Part shown: piece by piece, positions 1-9,042 of the stretch
Layout of the letters: each line of letters opens with the position of its first letter
Position numbering within the stretch: position 1 is the first letter of the stretch
Source of the DNA: Mesorhizobium sp. WSM4311
Lineage (GTDB): Bacteria > Pseudomonadota > Alphaproteobacteria > Rhizobiales > Rhizobiaceae
Assembly (NCBI RefSeq): GCF_002295115.1
Contig: NZ_NSFV01000004.1
Location: 1-64,000 of the forward strand
Length of the DNA: 64,000 nucleotides
Direction of reading: 5' to 3'
Position numbers and translations under genes: made by a program
Notes under the pieces: model-generated
Seen by the model: the letters and a program-made list of their open reading frames with translations, nothing else
Database searches by the model: none
Told to the model about the DNA's origin: nothing

Positions 1-152
1 CGTTCCATTCCGATGCGCTGATCGCCGAGCTGCAGGACGCGCTGGTCGAGACCTGGGACGCGCTCGGCATTCCCTACGGCTCGGCAGGACGGCCCATTGT
101 TGCGAAGAGCGATCGGATCGTTCCGCTCCTGGTGCCCAAGTCCGGCGGTTGA
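1..152 (+). CDS. 3' end of an unidentified gene
   Basis: An open frame enters from the left edge and ends at a TGA at 150-152, giving 49 visible C-terminal residues that end in LVPKSGG. The segment is soluble-looking and mildly acidic in its first half (AELQDALVETWDALGIPYG). I do not recognise the family from this fragment. It is followed by about 30 bp and then the tail of the aminotransferase gene on the opposite strand, so the two genes converge. Confidence 0.55.
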   Translation, partial: FHSDALIAELQDALVETWDALGIPYGSAGRPIVAKSDRIVPLLVPKSGG

Positions 153-185
153 AACGCGGCTCGACTGCCAGCCGACGCGGGCTGG

Positions 186-1352
186 CTAAATAGTCTTCAT
201 CCATTTCGCCAGCCGGTGCGCGGCGTCCTCGATCTGGTCGAGGCGGCGGTGGAAGCACAGCCTGAGGAAGGCTTCGCCGCCGGGGCCGAAGGCGGTGCCG
301 GGCGCCAGGCCGACATTGGCCTTGTCGACGATGTCGAAGGCGGCGGTGCGGGAATCGGTGATGCCGTCGACGGTGAAGAACAGATAGAAGGCGCCCTGCG
401 GCACGGTAAACCGCGCGCGGCCGGTGGCGCCGAGAATGCCGCAGACCAGGTCGCGCGCTTTTCTCGCCCGCTCCACCTGTTCGGCGACGAAGCCATCGCC
501 CTCGTCAAGCGCAGCCACCGCGCCGCGCTGCATGAACTGGGCAACGCCGGAATTCGAATACTGGATCAGGTTCTCGAACACCTGCTGCAGGCTCGGATGC
601 GTCTTGATCCAGCCGACGCGCCAGCCGGTCATCGCCCAGTTCTTGGAAAAGGAGTTGACGAACAGGATGCGGTCCTCCTCCGTCGCTATGTCGAGGAAGG
701 ACGGCGCACGACCATGGCCATAGTGGAACAGCGAATAGATCTCGTCGGCGATGATCCAGACGTTCTTGGCGCGCGCCAGGTCGAGGATGGCCTGCAAGGT
801 CTCGTGGTCGGCGGTCCAGCCGGTCGGGTTCGACGGCGTGTTGATGAACAGCGCCTTGGTGCGCGGCGTGATCGCCGCGGCGATCTTCTCGACGTCGCAG
901 GACCAGCCATTGCCGGAATGATCGAGCGTGACCGGCACCGGAACGGCTCCCGACAGGGCGGCGGCAGCGTCGAAATTCGGCCAGGCCGGCGACAGATAGA
1001 TCACCTCGTCGCCGGCGCCGGCGAGAGCGGTAAGGGACATCTGGATGGCATGCATGCCGGATCCAGTGACGATGAATTGCTCCTCCGGGAACGTCTTGCC
1101 GAAATGCCTGGCGTAGTAGCGTGCCAGCGCCTGCCTGAGGTCGGGGATGCCCCTCTGCCAGGTGTAGAATGTCTCGCCGCCGGCCAGCGCCTTCGACGCG
1201 GCATCGGTGATGAAGGCGGGTGTCGGCAGGTCGCCCTCGCCGGCCCAGAGCGGGATCAGGCCCTCGCGCAGGCGGCCGTAATTGACGACGGCGACAATGC
1301 CGCTTTCCGGTGCGGCGCGGGCTTCGGCGCGAAAGCTATCGATCAGGCTCAT
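186..1352 (-). CDS. PLP-dependent class I/II aminotransferase
   Basis: Fold-type I pyridoxal-phosphate aminotransferase of about 388 residues, the usual length for the aspartate/kynurenine aminotransferase group. Visible motifs in order are the substrate-side stretch LWAGEGDLPTP (about 35-45), the cofactor-binding TPSNPTG (about 172-178), ADEIYS with the Asp that pairs with the pyridine nitrogen (about 203), and NSFSKNWAMTGWRVGW with the Schiff-base lysine at about 237. The reaction class, transfer of an amino group to a 2-oxo acid in the cytosol, is secure; the substrate is not. ATG at 1352 is chosen over an in-frame TTG two codons upstream. It stands alone, with a dispersed repeat directly upstream. 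Confidence 0.9.
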   Translation of the reverse strand: MSLIDSFRAEARAAPESGIVAVVNYGRLREGLIPLWAGEGDLPTPAFITDAASKALAGGETFYTWQRGIPDLRQALARYYARHFGKTFPEEQFIVTGSGMHAIQMSLTALAGAGDEVIYLSPAWPNFDAAAALSGAVPVPVTLDHSGNGWSCDVEKIAAAITPRTKALFINTPSNPTGWTADHETLQAILDLARAKNVWIIADEIYSLFHYGHGRAPSFLDIATEEDRILFVNSFSKNWAMTGWRVGWIKTHPSLQQVFENLIQYSNSGVAQFMQRGAVAALDEGDGFVAEQVERARKARDLVCGILGATGRARFTVPQGAFYLFFTVDGITDSRTAAFDIVDKANVGLAPGTAFGPGGEAFLRLCFHRRLDQIEDAAHRLAKWMKTI

Positions 1353-1371
1353 GGACAAATCCGTTTTCCCT

Positions 1372-1499
1372 TAGAGCAGTTCACCGTTTCACGGAAACGG
1401 CAACCCGCTCTAACTCTTTGTTTTAACGCAATTCCCCAGGGAAAGCGCTACGCGGTTTCCCGGGAAAACCGTTTCACACTTTTCCTGGAATTGCTCTAG
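1372..1499. repeat. Dispersed palindromic repeat, family 1, copy A
   Basis: About 128 bp starting TAGAGCAGTT and ending AATTGCTCTA, so its outer ends are complementary. It contains inner inverted segments (GTTTCACGGAAAC, GGTTTCCCGGGAAAACC). The same modules recur at 30316-30383, 33215-33270 and 62566-62670. The complementary ends and inner palindromes suggest a REP/RIME-like non-coding element. It lies between the aminotransferase promoter side and mscL. No transposase or ORF is inside it. Confidence 0.8.
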
Positions 1500-1530
1500 G
1501 CTTGCCGCTCTTTACCAGATACGAAAACAG

Positions 1531-1562
1531 AAAACCCCAGCCGCGAACGACCGGGGCTTTGG
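1531..1562 (-). terminator. Probable mscL terminator
   Basis: Read on the minus strand just after mscL, a GCCCC-rich arm, a TTCG-containing loop and a GGGG-containing arm are followed by TTTTCTGTTTT. The stem includes wobble pairs, so the strength is uncertain. Confidence 0.6.
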
Positions 1563-1582
1563 TCCAGCAATGGCTGGCTGAA

Positions 1583-2002
1583 TTATCGCTTGGCGAGCAG
1601 ATCGCGGATTTCGGTGAGCAGCGCGACATCGGCGGGGGGCGGCGCGGCCGGGGTAGCCGGCTTCTCGCGCTCGAGCCGCCGGCGCAGATTGTTCACCCCC
1701 TTGACCATCAGGAAGATGACAAAGGCAATGATCAGGAAGTTCAGCGCCACGGTGATGAAGCTGCCATAGGCAAAGACCGCGCCTTGCTTGCGCGCATCTT
1801 CAAGGTTGGTCGCAGTTACATTGTGCGACAGGCCAATGAAGTAGTTGTTGAAATCGACCCCTCCGAGCGCGCCAATGAAAGGCATGATGACATCATCGAC
1901 CAGCGAAGTGACGATCTTGCCGAAGGCAGCGCCGATGATGACGCCTACGGCCAAGTCCATCACGTTACCCTTGGAAATGAATTCCTGGAATTCTTTCAGC
2001 AT
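1583..2002 (-). CDS. mscL: Large-conductance mechanosensitive channel MscL
   Basis: Homopentameric inner-membrane channel that opens under membrane tension to release solutes on osmotic downshock. The protein is 139 residues, normal for MscL. The N-terminal amphipathic start [20 protein letters not shown] is followed by TM1 ([19 protein letters not shown]), a periplasmic loop with FNNYF, TM2 (about 73-95, [15 protein letters not shown]) and a basic/acidic C-terminal helix bundle ending LLAKR. The open frame extends 37 codons further upstream, but AGGAGG sits 5 bases before the ATG at 2002 and the family starts there. A terminator-like hairpin follows. It is monocistronic. Confidence 0.96.
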   Translation of the reverse strand: MLKEFQEFISKGNVMDLAVGVIIGAAFGKIVTSLVDDVIMPFIGALGGVDFNNYFIGLSHNVTATNLEDARKQGAVFAYGSFITVALNFLIIAFVIFLMVKGVNNLRRRLEREKPATPAAPPPADVALLTEIRDLLAKR

Positions 2003-2251
2003 TCGACCCTCCTTGCATGGCGGGCCGCGCTGCCGTTCCGTCCTTGCCGCATCGACCCGGCGACAACATAACAAAAACCTCCGGTTGCAACATGGGCAAA
2101 AAGGAGAAAGCAATCGCTTTCTCCTTCCCTGCCGTTAGCCTCCAGAAATAACGCGCTTCATGCACCCAAAGCCGTGATGGACTTGGGACCCAAGCTGTGA
2201 TTGCGTTCGGACAAGCCGGACAGAAAGACGGCAAAGGAGGAAATTCCGGGC

Positions 2252-5200
2252 GTGCAAGGCTTGTTCATCGTCATCATCGCGATCGCCTATGTGACGTTGC
2301 TGTTCGCCATCGCCAGCCTGGGCGACCGCCGCTCGGCCATCTCCGGGCCCGGTCGTGCGCGACCCTTCATCTATGCGCTCAGCCTGGCGATCTATTGTAC
2401 CTCGTGGACCTTCTTCGGCTCGGTCGGGCTCTCCTCCGAACGCGGCCTCGAATTCCTCGGCATCTATACCGGCCCGGTGCTGGTGTTCGTGTTCGGTTTT
2501 CCGCTGCTCAACCGCATCGTGCGGCTGGCTAAGACCGAGAAGATCACCTCGATCGCCGACTTCCTCGGCGCGCGCTACGGCAAGAGCTTCACCGTCGCGG
2601 CGATCGCCACGCTGATCGCCACCATCGGGGCGGTGCCCTATATCGCGCTGCAGCTGAAGGCGATTTCCGGCTCGGTCAGCCTGATGGTCGAGCACTATAC
2701 GGGATCGCCGCCCTCTTTCGATCCGTTCGTCAGCGACATCTCGCTGGTCGTCGCCATGCTGCTGGCCTTGTTTGCCGTCTTGTTCGGCACCCGCCATGCC
2801 GACGCCACCGAACATCAGGACGGGCTGGTGCTGGCGGTGGCGGTCGAAACCGTGGTCAAGCTCGCCGCCTTCCTGGCAATCGGTCTGATGGTCACCTTCC
2901 TGATCTTCGGCGGCCCGGGCGACATGTTCGCCAAGCTGGCGCAGAATGCACAAGTGCGCCAGGCGATGGGCTACAACACCTCGCTCGCCACCTGGCTGGT
3001 GCTGACTTGTCTGAGCGGCTTTGCCATCGTCATGCTGCCGCGGCAGTTCTACGTCACCATCGTCGAGAACCGCGGTGAAGCCGAACTGCGCACCGCGACC
3101 TGGGTGTTTCCGCTCTATCTCGTGGCGATCAACCTGTTCGTGCTGCCGATCGCCTTTGCCGGCCTGTCGCTGGTCGGCACCGGCACCAGCAGCGATCTCT
3201 ACGTGCTGTCGCTGCCCCTGTTCAGCGGCCACGACGTGCTCGCCATGGCGGCCTTCATCGGCGGACTGTCTGCGGCAACGGCCATGGTCATCGTCGAAAG
3301 CGTGGCGCTCTCGATCATGATCTCCAACGACCTCGTCATTCCGCTGTTCGTGCGCCGCCTGCTCAAGACCTCGACCTCCGAGAACGAGGACTGGTCGACG
3401 CTCATCCTGAATGTGCGGCGCGGAGCGATCTTCATCCTGTTGTTCATCGCCTTCCTCTACTACCGCGAGAGCACCAACAGCGCGCGGCTGTCGTCGATCG
3501 GGCTGATGTCATTCGCGGCCATCGCGCAGTTCGCGCCGGCGCTGATCGGCGGGCTGATCTGGCGCGGCGCCAATGGCAGGGGCGCCGCAGTCGGCATGAT
3601 CGCCGGCATCCTCGTATGGGGCTACACACTGCTTTTGCCCTCGCTTGTCGCACCCGATGCCGACATCATCTTGCAAGGGCTGTTCGGTTTCGAGGCATTG
3701 CGGCCGCAGGCGCTGTTCGGAACGGTCGCCGAACCGCTGAACCATGGCGTGTTGTGGAGCCTGTCGATCAACACGCTGTTCTTCGCCCTTGGCTCGCTGT
3801 CGCGCGCGTCGGTGCCGCTGGAGCGCATCCAGGCGTCGATCTTCGTGCCACGCGACGCCAGTCCGATGCCGAGCCTGCGCCGCTTCCGCACCGCCATCAC
3901 CGTCAACGACCTCAAGGACACGATCGCGCGCTACCTCGGCGTCGAGCGCACCGAGCGTTCCTTCCAGTCGTTCGAGAAGACCAACGGCACCTCGCTGCAC
4001 GGCAAGGAGCAGGCGAGCATGGAGGTCATCCGCTTCTCCGAGCAGCTTTTGGCCAGCGCCGTCGGCTCCTCCTCGGCGCGGCTGATCCTATCGCTGCTGT
4101 TCCGGCGCCATGACCGCGAATCCCGGGATGCCTTCCGCCTTCTCGACGACGCCACCGAGGCGCTGCAGCACAACCGCGACCTCCTGCAGATCGCGCTCGA
4201 CCAGATGGAGCAGGGCATCACCGTCTTCGACCGCGATTTCCGGCTGATCTGCTGGAACCGCCAGTACCGGGCGCTGTTCGACCTGCCCGACGAGATGGGC
4301 CAGGTCGGCGTCTCGCTCGACCAGATTCTACGCCATCTCGCCGAGCGCGGCGACATCCCCGCCGACCAGCGCGTGGCGATGCTCAACCGGCTGACCAGCT
4401 TCGTCAGCCCCTGGCAGATGGAACTGAAGACCAGCGGCCGCATCCTGGAACTGCGCTCCAACCCGATGCCGGATGGCGGCATCGTCGCCACCTATGCCGA
4501 CATTTCCGGGCGCGTCGAACAGGATCTGGCGCTGAAGCGCGCCAATGAGTCGCTGGAACAGCGCGTCAAGACCCGCACCATCGAACTGACCCGGGTCAAC
4601 GAGGAGTTGACCCGGGTCAACGAGGAACTGGCGCAGGCGCAGATGCTGGCCGAGGAGGCCAATCTCGGCAAGACGCGCTTCCTCGCCGCCGCCGGCCACG
4701 ACATCCTGCAGCCGCTGAACGCCGCCCGGCTCTATTGTTCCTCGCTGATCGAGAAGGCCGGCAAAGGCCCAGCCGGCAAGGCGGCGGTCAATATCGAATC
4801 CTCGCTGGAATCGGTCGAGACGATTCTCGGCGCCGTGCTCGACATCTCGCGCCTCGATGCCGGGGCGATGAAGCCGGACGATACCGCCTTCAATCTCGAC
4901 GGCCTGCTGCGCCAGATCGGCAATGATTTTCGGCCGATGGCCGCCGAGAAAAAGCTCGGCCTGACGATCATGCCGTCTTCGCTGACTGTGGTGACCGATC
5001 GCAATTTGTTGCGCCGCCTGATCCAGAATCTTGTCTCCAACGCCATCAAGTATACCCGCAGGGGTCGCATCCTGGTCGGCGTGCGGCGGCGCGGCGAACT
5101 GGCGGAGATCCAGGTGATCGACACCGGCATCGGCATTGCCGGCGAGAAGCTGAACACGGTCTTCCATGAGTTCACCCGGCTCGATGAAGGCGCGCGCGAA

Positions 5201-5761
5201 GCCGAAGGGCTCGGCCTTGGCCTCTCCATCGTGGACCGCATCGCCCGGGTGCTTCGGCTGGAAATCCGCATCTTCTCCAATCCAGGCAAGGGCACGCGCT
5301 TTTCGGTCATCCTGCCGGTCGCAGCGGTGCAGGAGCCGCGACGCGAGGTCGAAACCAAGGCTCCCGCCCGTGCCGCGGCTTCGCTCGCCGGGCTGCATGT
5401 GCTGTGTATCGACAATGACGCCCGCATCCTGGAGGGCATGCGGCTGCTGCTCGAAGGCTGGGGATGCAAGGTTGATACCGTGTCCGGCTCACGGGATCTG
5501 GAGAACGCCGCGCTACACCGCCCGGATATCGTGCTTGCCGATTACCATCTCGACGGCGAAACCGGCCTCGATATCATCGCCCGGCTGCGTGCGACCCATG
5601 GCAACGACCTGACCGCCGTGCTGGTCACCGCCGACCGGTCCAACGAGGTGCGGGCGGCGGCAGCTGGGCTCGATATTGCGGTGATCAACAAGCCGCTGAA
5701 ACCGGCGGTGCTGCGTTCGATGATGGCCAGGGTGAGGCCGCTGGCATCGGCGGCAGAGTGA
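2252..5761 (+). CDS. Hybrid sensor histidine kinase with N-terminal sodium/solute symporter-like domain
   Basis: Protein of about 1169 residues. Residues 1-480 form a polytopic sodium:solute symporter-like domain (for example TSIADFLGARYGKS, then many hydrophobic spans). A PAS domain follows (about 640-760, ITVFDRDFRLICWNRQYRAL), a coiled coil with a duplicated LTRVNEE segment, a HisKA motif GHDILQPLNAARL (phospho-His about 810), an ATPase domain with NLVSNAIKY, DTGIGIAG and GLGLGLSIVDR, and a C-terminal receiver with Asp in VLADYHLDGE (about 1092). This is the architecture of MxtR/CbrA-like kinases that sense a carbon source. GTG at 2252 is preferred because AAAGGAGG ends at 2240; an in-frame TTG lies at 2201. 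A LuxR-type regulator at 9043-9702 is the likely partner. The ligand is unknown. Confidence 0.9.
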   Translation: MQGLFIVIIAIAYVTLLFAIASLGDRRSAISGPGRARPFIYALSLAIYCTSWTFFGSVGLSSERGLEFLGIYTGPVLVFVFGFPLLNRIVRLAKTEKITSIADFLGARYGKSFTVAAIATLIATIGAVPYIALQLKAISGSVSLMVEHYTGSPPSFDPFVSDISLVVAMLLALFAVLFGTRHADATEHQDGLVLAVAVETVVKLAAFLAIGLMVTFLIFGGPGDMFAKLAQNAQVRQAMGYNTSLATWLVLTCLSGFAIVMLPRQFYVTIVENRGEAELRTATWVFPLYLVAINLFVLPIAFAGLSLVGTGTSSDLYVLSLPLFSGHDVLAMAAFIGGLSAATAMVIVESVALSIMISNDLVIPLFVRRLLKTSTSENEDWSTLILNVRRGAIFILLFIAFLYYRESTNSARLSSIGLMSFAAIAQFAPALIGGLIWRGANGRGAAVGMIAGILVWGYTLLLPSLVAPDADIILQGLFGFEALRPQALFGTVAEPLNHGVLWSLSINTLFFALGSLSRASVPLERIQASIFVPRDASPMPSLRRFRTAITVNDLKDTIARYLGVERTERSFQSFEKTNGTSLHGKEQASMEVIRFSEQLLASAVGSSSARLILSLLFRRHDRESRDAFRLLDDATEALQHNRDLLQIALDQMEQGITVFDRDFRLICWNRQYRALFDLPDEMGQVGVSLDQILRHLAERGDIPADQRVAMLNRLTSFVSPWQMELKTSGRILELRSNPMPDGGIVATYADISGRVEQDLALKRANESLEQRVKTRTIELTRVNEELTRVNEELAQAQMLAEEANLGKTRFLAAAGHDILQPLNAARLYCSSLIEKAGKGPAGKAAVNIESSLESVETILGAVLDISRLDAGAMKPDDTAFNLDGLLRQIGNDFRPMAAEKKLGLTIMPSSLTVVTDRNLLRRLIQNLVSNAIKYTRRGRILVGVRRRGELAEIQVIDTGIGIAGEKLNTVFHEFTRLDEGAREAEGLGLGLSIVDRIARVLRLEIRIFSNPGKGTRFSVILPVAAVQEPRREVETKAPARAAASLAGLHVLCIDNDARILEGMRLLLEGWGCKVDTVSGSRDLENAALHRPDIVLADYHLDGETGLDIIARLRATHGNDLTAVLVTADRSNEVRAAAAGLDIAVINKPLKPAVLRSMMARVRPLASAAE

Positions 5762-5794
5762 CGCCAACGGGCCGGCCGGCCACAGCTGGCGCTT

Positions 5795-6430
5795 TCAGGC
5801 CCTGTGCCCCAGGCTCCTGAGGTAGGCGCAGAACATATCGGCTATCGCATCGGAATAGGTCTCGATCTCCGCCGGCATTCGCGAACTTGCCGAAAAATCC
5901 CGTCCCGCCGCACTGAGCATCGTCGTGACCAGCTCGCCGGCCATGGCTCGGGTGGCATCGGAGGCCTCGGGCAGTGTCTCCTGCATGAATATCTCGACCG
6001 TGCGCTCCGCCGAAGCCCGCGCCTCTTGAGCCTCTGGCGCATCCCGATAAAGCGGCGCCGCGTCGTTGAGCGCGCCACGCACTGCCGCTTCTTCACACTC
6101 GGAGCGGACAAAGGCATGCACCAGGATGCGCAGCCGCTCGAGGGGCGGCTTCTCGACCTCCTGGAGAATACGGCACAGCAGGTGGGTCGTTTGCTGCCAT
6201 TCGTCGCTCTGCAGCCGGAACAGAAGTGCCGCCTTGTTGGGGAAATACTGATAGAGCGAGCCGACGCTGACTCCGGCCCTTTCGGCCACGCGCGTGGTGG
6301 TGAAACGCTGCGCGCCTTCCTTCTCCAAAACCTGAACAGCAGCCTGCAAAAGAGCCGCGACAAGGTCCGTCGCGCGAGCCTGTTTGGGCTGTTTTCGTGA
6401 GGAAATCGAATGACTTGGGCGTTCGGTCAT
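5795..6430 (-). CDS. TetR/AcrR family transcriptional regulator
   Basis: Regulator of 211 residues with a typical TetR DNA-binding region at about 20-70: a helix rich in Ala/Leu, then TTTRVAERAGVSVGSLYQYFPNKAALL, which is the classic helix-turn-helix plus helix 4. The C-terminal part (about 75-205) is the variable ligand and dimer domain, with no recognisable effector signature. ATG at 6430 gives the standard short basic leader (SSRKQPKQARA); longer in-frame starts exist. It is divergent from the methyltransferase gene at 6523, and the 92-bp gap holds a dyad at 6444-6478. It probably represses itself and that gene. Confidence 0.88.
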   Translation of the reverse strand: MTERPSHSISSRKQPKQARATDLVAALLQAAVQVLEKEGAQRFTTTRVAERAGVSVGSLYQYFPNKAALLFRLQSDEWQQTTHLLCRILQEVEKPPLERLRILVHAFVRSECEEAAVRGALNDAAPLYRDAPEAQEARASAERTVEIFMQETLPEASDATRAMAGELVTTMLSAAGRDFSASSRMPAEIETYSDAIADMFCAYLRSLGHRA

Positions 6431-6443
6431 GTCTCGGCCCGGT

Positions 6444-6478
6444 AATGCGAATTGGAAACCTGAAGGATTATTCGTATT
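6444..6478. promoter_or_regulatory. Candidate TetR operator dyad
   Basis: AATGCGAAT at 6444-6452 and ATTCGTATT at 6470-6478 are inverted with one mismatch and 17 bp between them, in the gap between the divergent TetR and methyltransferase genes. The assignment rests only on symmetry and position. Confidence 0.4.
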
Positions 6479-6522
6479 TTCGGCGCAACACAAGCACGCA
6501 GCCATTTCGACCGGAGACGTTC

Positions 6523-7176
6523 ATGACGACGCTGACCAATGCCCCGCTGGCCCCGCTGCTCGCCCGCCTGTTCGAAGAAGCCAATGCCGCAACCAGTCCG
6601 GTGGCGGGACTCTCGCACGAAGAGCGGGCGCGCCTGATCAACAGCAAGACCGAATATGTCGATTTCTACGGTCGGCTGAAGGACCTCTGGCTGGCGATCT
6701 CGCCGGAGACCGGCACGCTGCTCTACATGCTGGCGCGCAGCAGCGGCGCGCGCATCATCATCGAGTTCGGCACCTCGTTCGGCATCTCGACGCTCTATCT
6801 TGCGGCAGCGCTCAGGGACAATGGTGGCGGCCGCCTGATCACCACTGAATTCGAGCCGTCCAAGGTGATGCGGGCCAAGGCCAATCTGACCGAGGGCGGC
6901 CTCATCGACCTGGTGGAGATCCGCGAGGGCGACGCGCTTGAAACGCTGAGCACCGACCTGCCCGAAACGATCGACCTTTTGCTGCTCGACGGCGCCAAGG
7001 CGATCTATCCGGAGATCCTCAGCCTGGTCGAGAGCCGCTTGCGGCCAGGCGCGCTGGTCATCGCCGACAATGCCGATTTCTCGCCCGAATATCTCGAGCG
7101 GGTGCGCTCGCCGGCGTCGGGCTACATGTCCACGCCGTTCGGCGAGGACGTCGAATTGTCCGTGCGGCTCGGCTGA
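6523..7176 (+). CDS. SAM-dependent O-methyltransferase (class I)
   Basis: Protein of 217 residues resembling the small O-methyltransferase (COMT/CCoAOMT-like) family. Visible motifs are motif I IIIEFGTSFGISTLYLAAAL (about 85-105), an acidic strand ITTEFEPSKV (about 110) that would hold the SAM ribose, the GDALETL segment (about 139) and the family motif DLLLLDGAKAIYPEIL (about 151-166). The metal-dependent members carry D-K-N ligands; LDGAK and ADNADF fit that plan. The substrate is unknown. ATG at 6523 is preferred over an upstream in-frame start at 6397 because the longer form would run through the TetR promoter region. Control by the divergent TetR is likely. Confidence 0.82.
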   Translation: MTTLTNAPLAPLLARLFEEANAATSPVAGLSHEERARLINSKTEYVDFYGRLKDLWLAISPETGTLLYMLARSSGARIIIEFGTSFGISTLYLAAALRDNGGGRLITTEFEPSKVMRAKANLTEGGLIDLVEIREGDALETLSTDLPETIDLLLLDGAKAIYPEILSLVESRLRPGALVIADNADFSPEYLERVRSPASGYMSTPFGEDVELSVRLG

Positions 7177-7247
7177 AGCCGGCCCCATCGCCGTATTGGA
7201 TACTACCACGCGGCTCAAACCTCCTTGTCGCTCCAGGGCGACCGTAG

Positions 7248-7260
7248 GCGTTTACGTCAA
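7248..7260. promoter_or_regulatory. Possible MerR-type site upstream of MFS gene
   Basis: GCGTTTACGTCAA, 58 bp before the MFS start, shares CGTTTACGTCAA with the dyad in the promoter region of the MerR gene near 63.4 kb. Only one half is well preserved, so this could be chance. Confidence 0.25.
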
Positions 7261-7317
7261 CCAACGCGCAAACCCCGGGCCGTCGACGACAGTCGGCCTC
7301 CATGCGCAGGTGACGTC

Positions 7318-8595
7318 ATGATCAACACGCTTCTTTCCTCCTGGCGCGCAGCCCCGCGCCCAGCCCTGATGGGGCTTCTGCTGTTCTTCTGCGCGGGTTT
7401 CGCCGATGGCGCGCTCGTGCCTTTCTTTCCGCTCTGGGCAAGCAGCGAGGCGGGCATTCCCGTCGGCGCGATCGGCCTGCTGTTCGGCTGCTATGCCGGG
7501 GGCGAACTGCTGGCGGCGCCGCTGATCGGCGGCATCGCCGACCGGGTCGGCCGGCGGCCGGTGCTGATCGCCTCGTCGCTTGGCGTCGGCGCCGGCTTCC
7601 TGGCCCTGTTCTTCGTGCATGGCGTCGCCGTTACCGCGATCGTGCTGCTTCTAACCGGCATGTGCGAATCGGTGCTTCATCCAACGATTTTGACCACGAT
7701 CGCCGATGTGACCCCGCCATCCGCGCATCCGCGCTGGTTCAGCCTGGCGCGCGTGAGTTCAAGCGCCGGGCAGATTCTCGGGCCGGCCAGCGGCGCCCTG
7801 CTGGCGCTGCTATCGCTACGCAGCGTTTTCCTCGCCGGCGGCACGATGCTTGTGCTGGGCGGCATCGTGATGCTCTTCGCCCTGAACGAGACGATCGGCA
7901 TCGGCCTCGCCGCCGGCGACGATCGCCACGGCGGCGAAGACAACGAAGAGGAAGGCCTGTCCGCGCTGCTGCCGGCGTTCCGCGACGGCCGGCTGGCGAA
8001 GCTGCTGCTCTGGGTCGTGCTGTTCGAGGTCGCCGGCAACTGGATCGAGGCGGTGATCCCGCTCTACGCGCAGGATGCAGGGACGCTGACGCCATCCGGC
8101 GTCGGCGCGCTGTTCGCCTACGCCGCCGCCCTGACGGTCGGCCTGCAGATGCTGGTCAGCCGCCTGATCGAGGCACGATCCGCGCTCTGGCTGACGGTCG
8201 GCGCCGGCCTTGCGACGATCCTCGCCTTTGCGCTGCTCGCCGCGTCGCCGGCGATGCTGACGCTGATCGGAGCGGTCAGCCTGTGCTCGATGGCGCAGAT
8301 GCTAGTCGGACCGCTGGTGCCGACCGCCGTCAATGCGCTGGCGCCGCCCGCACGGCGCGCCTCCTACATGGCGGCTTCGTCGGTGGCGGTCGACCTCAAG
8401 GACTCGTTGGGGCCGTCGATCGGCACGGCGCTTTACGCGCTGGCACCGCGCCTACCCTGGATCGCCGGCATTCCGCTGGTGGCGATCGCATCGCTCGGCC
8501 TCGGCGCCGCCATCGGCCGGGCGCGCAATCCTTCGCGGCCGACCGAGGATGATGCCACGCCGCAACTGGGTTCAGCCGTCGAAAACTATCGCTGA
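7318..8595 (+). CDS. MFS transporter (drug/metabolite efflux type)
   Basis: Inner-membrane major facilitator of 425 residues with about 12 predicted spans in two halves, split by a charged loop rich in Asp/Glu/His (GDDRHGGEDNEEEG, about 200-215). The loop between TM2 and TM3 carries GGIADRVGRRPVLI, the MFS signature A motif (GxxxDRxGRRx). ATG at 7318 follows a long GC-rich leader; in-frame codons upstream would add an unlikely basic segment. The substrate is not predictable. It follows the methyltransferase by 141 bp on the same strand, so they may be co-expressed, perhaps methylating and exporting one compound. Confidence 0.88.
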   Translation: MINTLLSSWRAAPRPALMGLLLFFCAGFADGALVPFFPLWASSEAGIPVGAIGLLFGCYAGGELLAAPLIGGIADRVGRRPVLIASSLGVGAGFLALFFVHGVAVTAIVLLLTGMCESVLHPTILTTIADVTPPSAHPRWFSLARVSSSAGQILGPASGALLALLSLRSVFLAGGTMLVLGGIVMLFALNETIGIGLAAGDDRHGGEDNEEEGLSALLPAFRDGRLAKLLLWVVLFEVAGNWIEAVIPLYAQDAGTLTPSGVGALFAYAAALTVGLQMLVSRLIEARSALWLTVGAGLATILAFALLAASPAMLTLIGAVSLCSMAQMLVGPLVPTAVNALAPPARRASYMAASSVAVDLKDSLGPSIGTALYALAPRLPWIAGIPLVAIASLGLGAAIGRARNPSRPTEDDATPQLGSAVENYR

Positions 8596-8631
8596 GATTC
8601 GGCGCCATCGCACAGACGCGGGTCGATAGCC

Positions 8632-8900
8632 TCAGAAGGGGCTGTCCAGCGTGTGCGAATTGCGGAACCGGGGCTTCGCGCCGCTGGCCGCCGGCGACGG
8701 ACGGTGCTCGCGAAACGCCATGGCAAGGGTGCGCGATGCATCGCGCGATTGCGGGTCTGAGAGCGTGGACAACAGCACGATCTCCGACGCCGGCAGCGGT
8801 GGAAGGCCGAATTTGCGGCTGACCTCGATGGTGCCGGGCGGGGCGAGGCGGCAAGAGAACACCGATGCGGCGAGACCGGCTGATTCCGTTGTCCATAATG
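8632..8900 (-). pseudogene. C-terminal remnant of a LysR-family regulator
   Basis: The minus-strand translation contains FGLPPLPASEIVLLSTLSD, then PQSRDASRTLAMAFREH, which matches the last strand and helix of LysR effector domains (LPxLPxxEIxL...SRxxxxLxxxLREH). No HTH or upper effector domain is present, so only about the last 70 residues survive. It abuts the MFS C-terminal remnant on the other strand. Confidence 0.6.
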
Positions 8901-8904
8901 CACT

Positions 8905-9025
8905 GCGCAACGGCTTTGGCTGGGTGATGCTCTATGGCGGCATCGGCGTCTGGATCATGGCCGCCATCAGCTTCGTGAGTTTCAACGCCCGACCGGGGCG
9001 GACAGAGGTCCAGTGTCCCGATTGA
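8905..9025 (+). pseudogene. C-terminal remnant of a membrane transporter (MFS-like)
   Basis: The plus-strand translation gives NALRNGFGWVMLYGGIGVW followed by IMAAISFVSFNARPGR and a TGA. This is a single hydrophobic span with a basic tail, as at the end of MFS exporters. No start or other spans are present. It lies head-to-head with the LysR remnant, as expected if one deletion removed the centre of a divergent lysR/exporter pair. Confidence 0.45.
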
Positions 9026-9042
9026 ACGGGCGACGCAGACGC

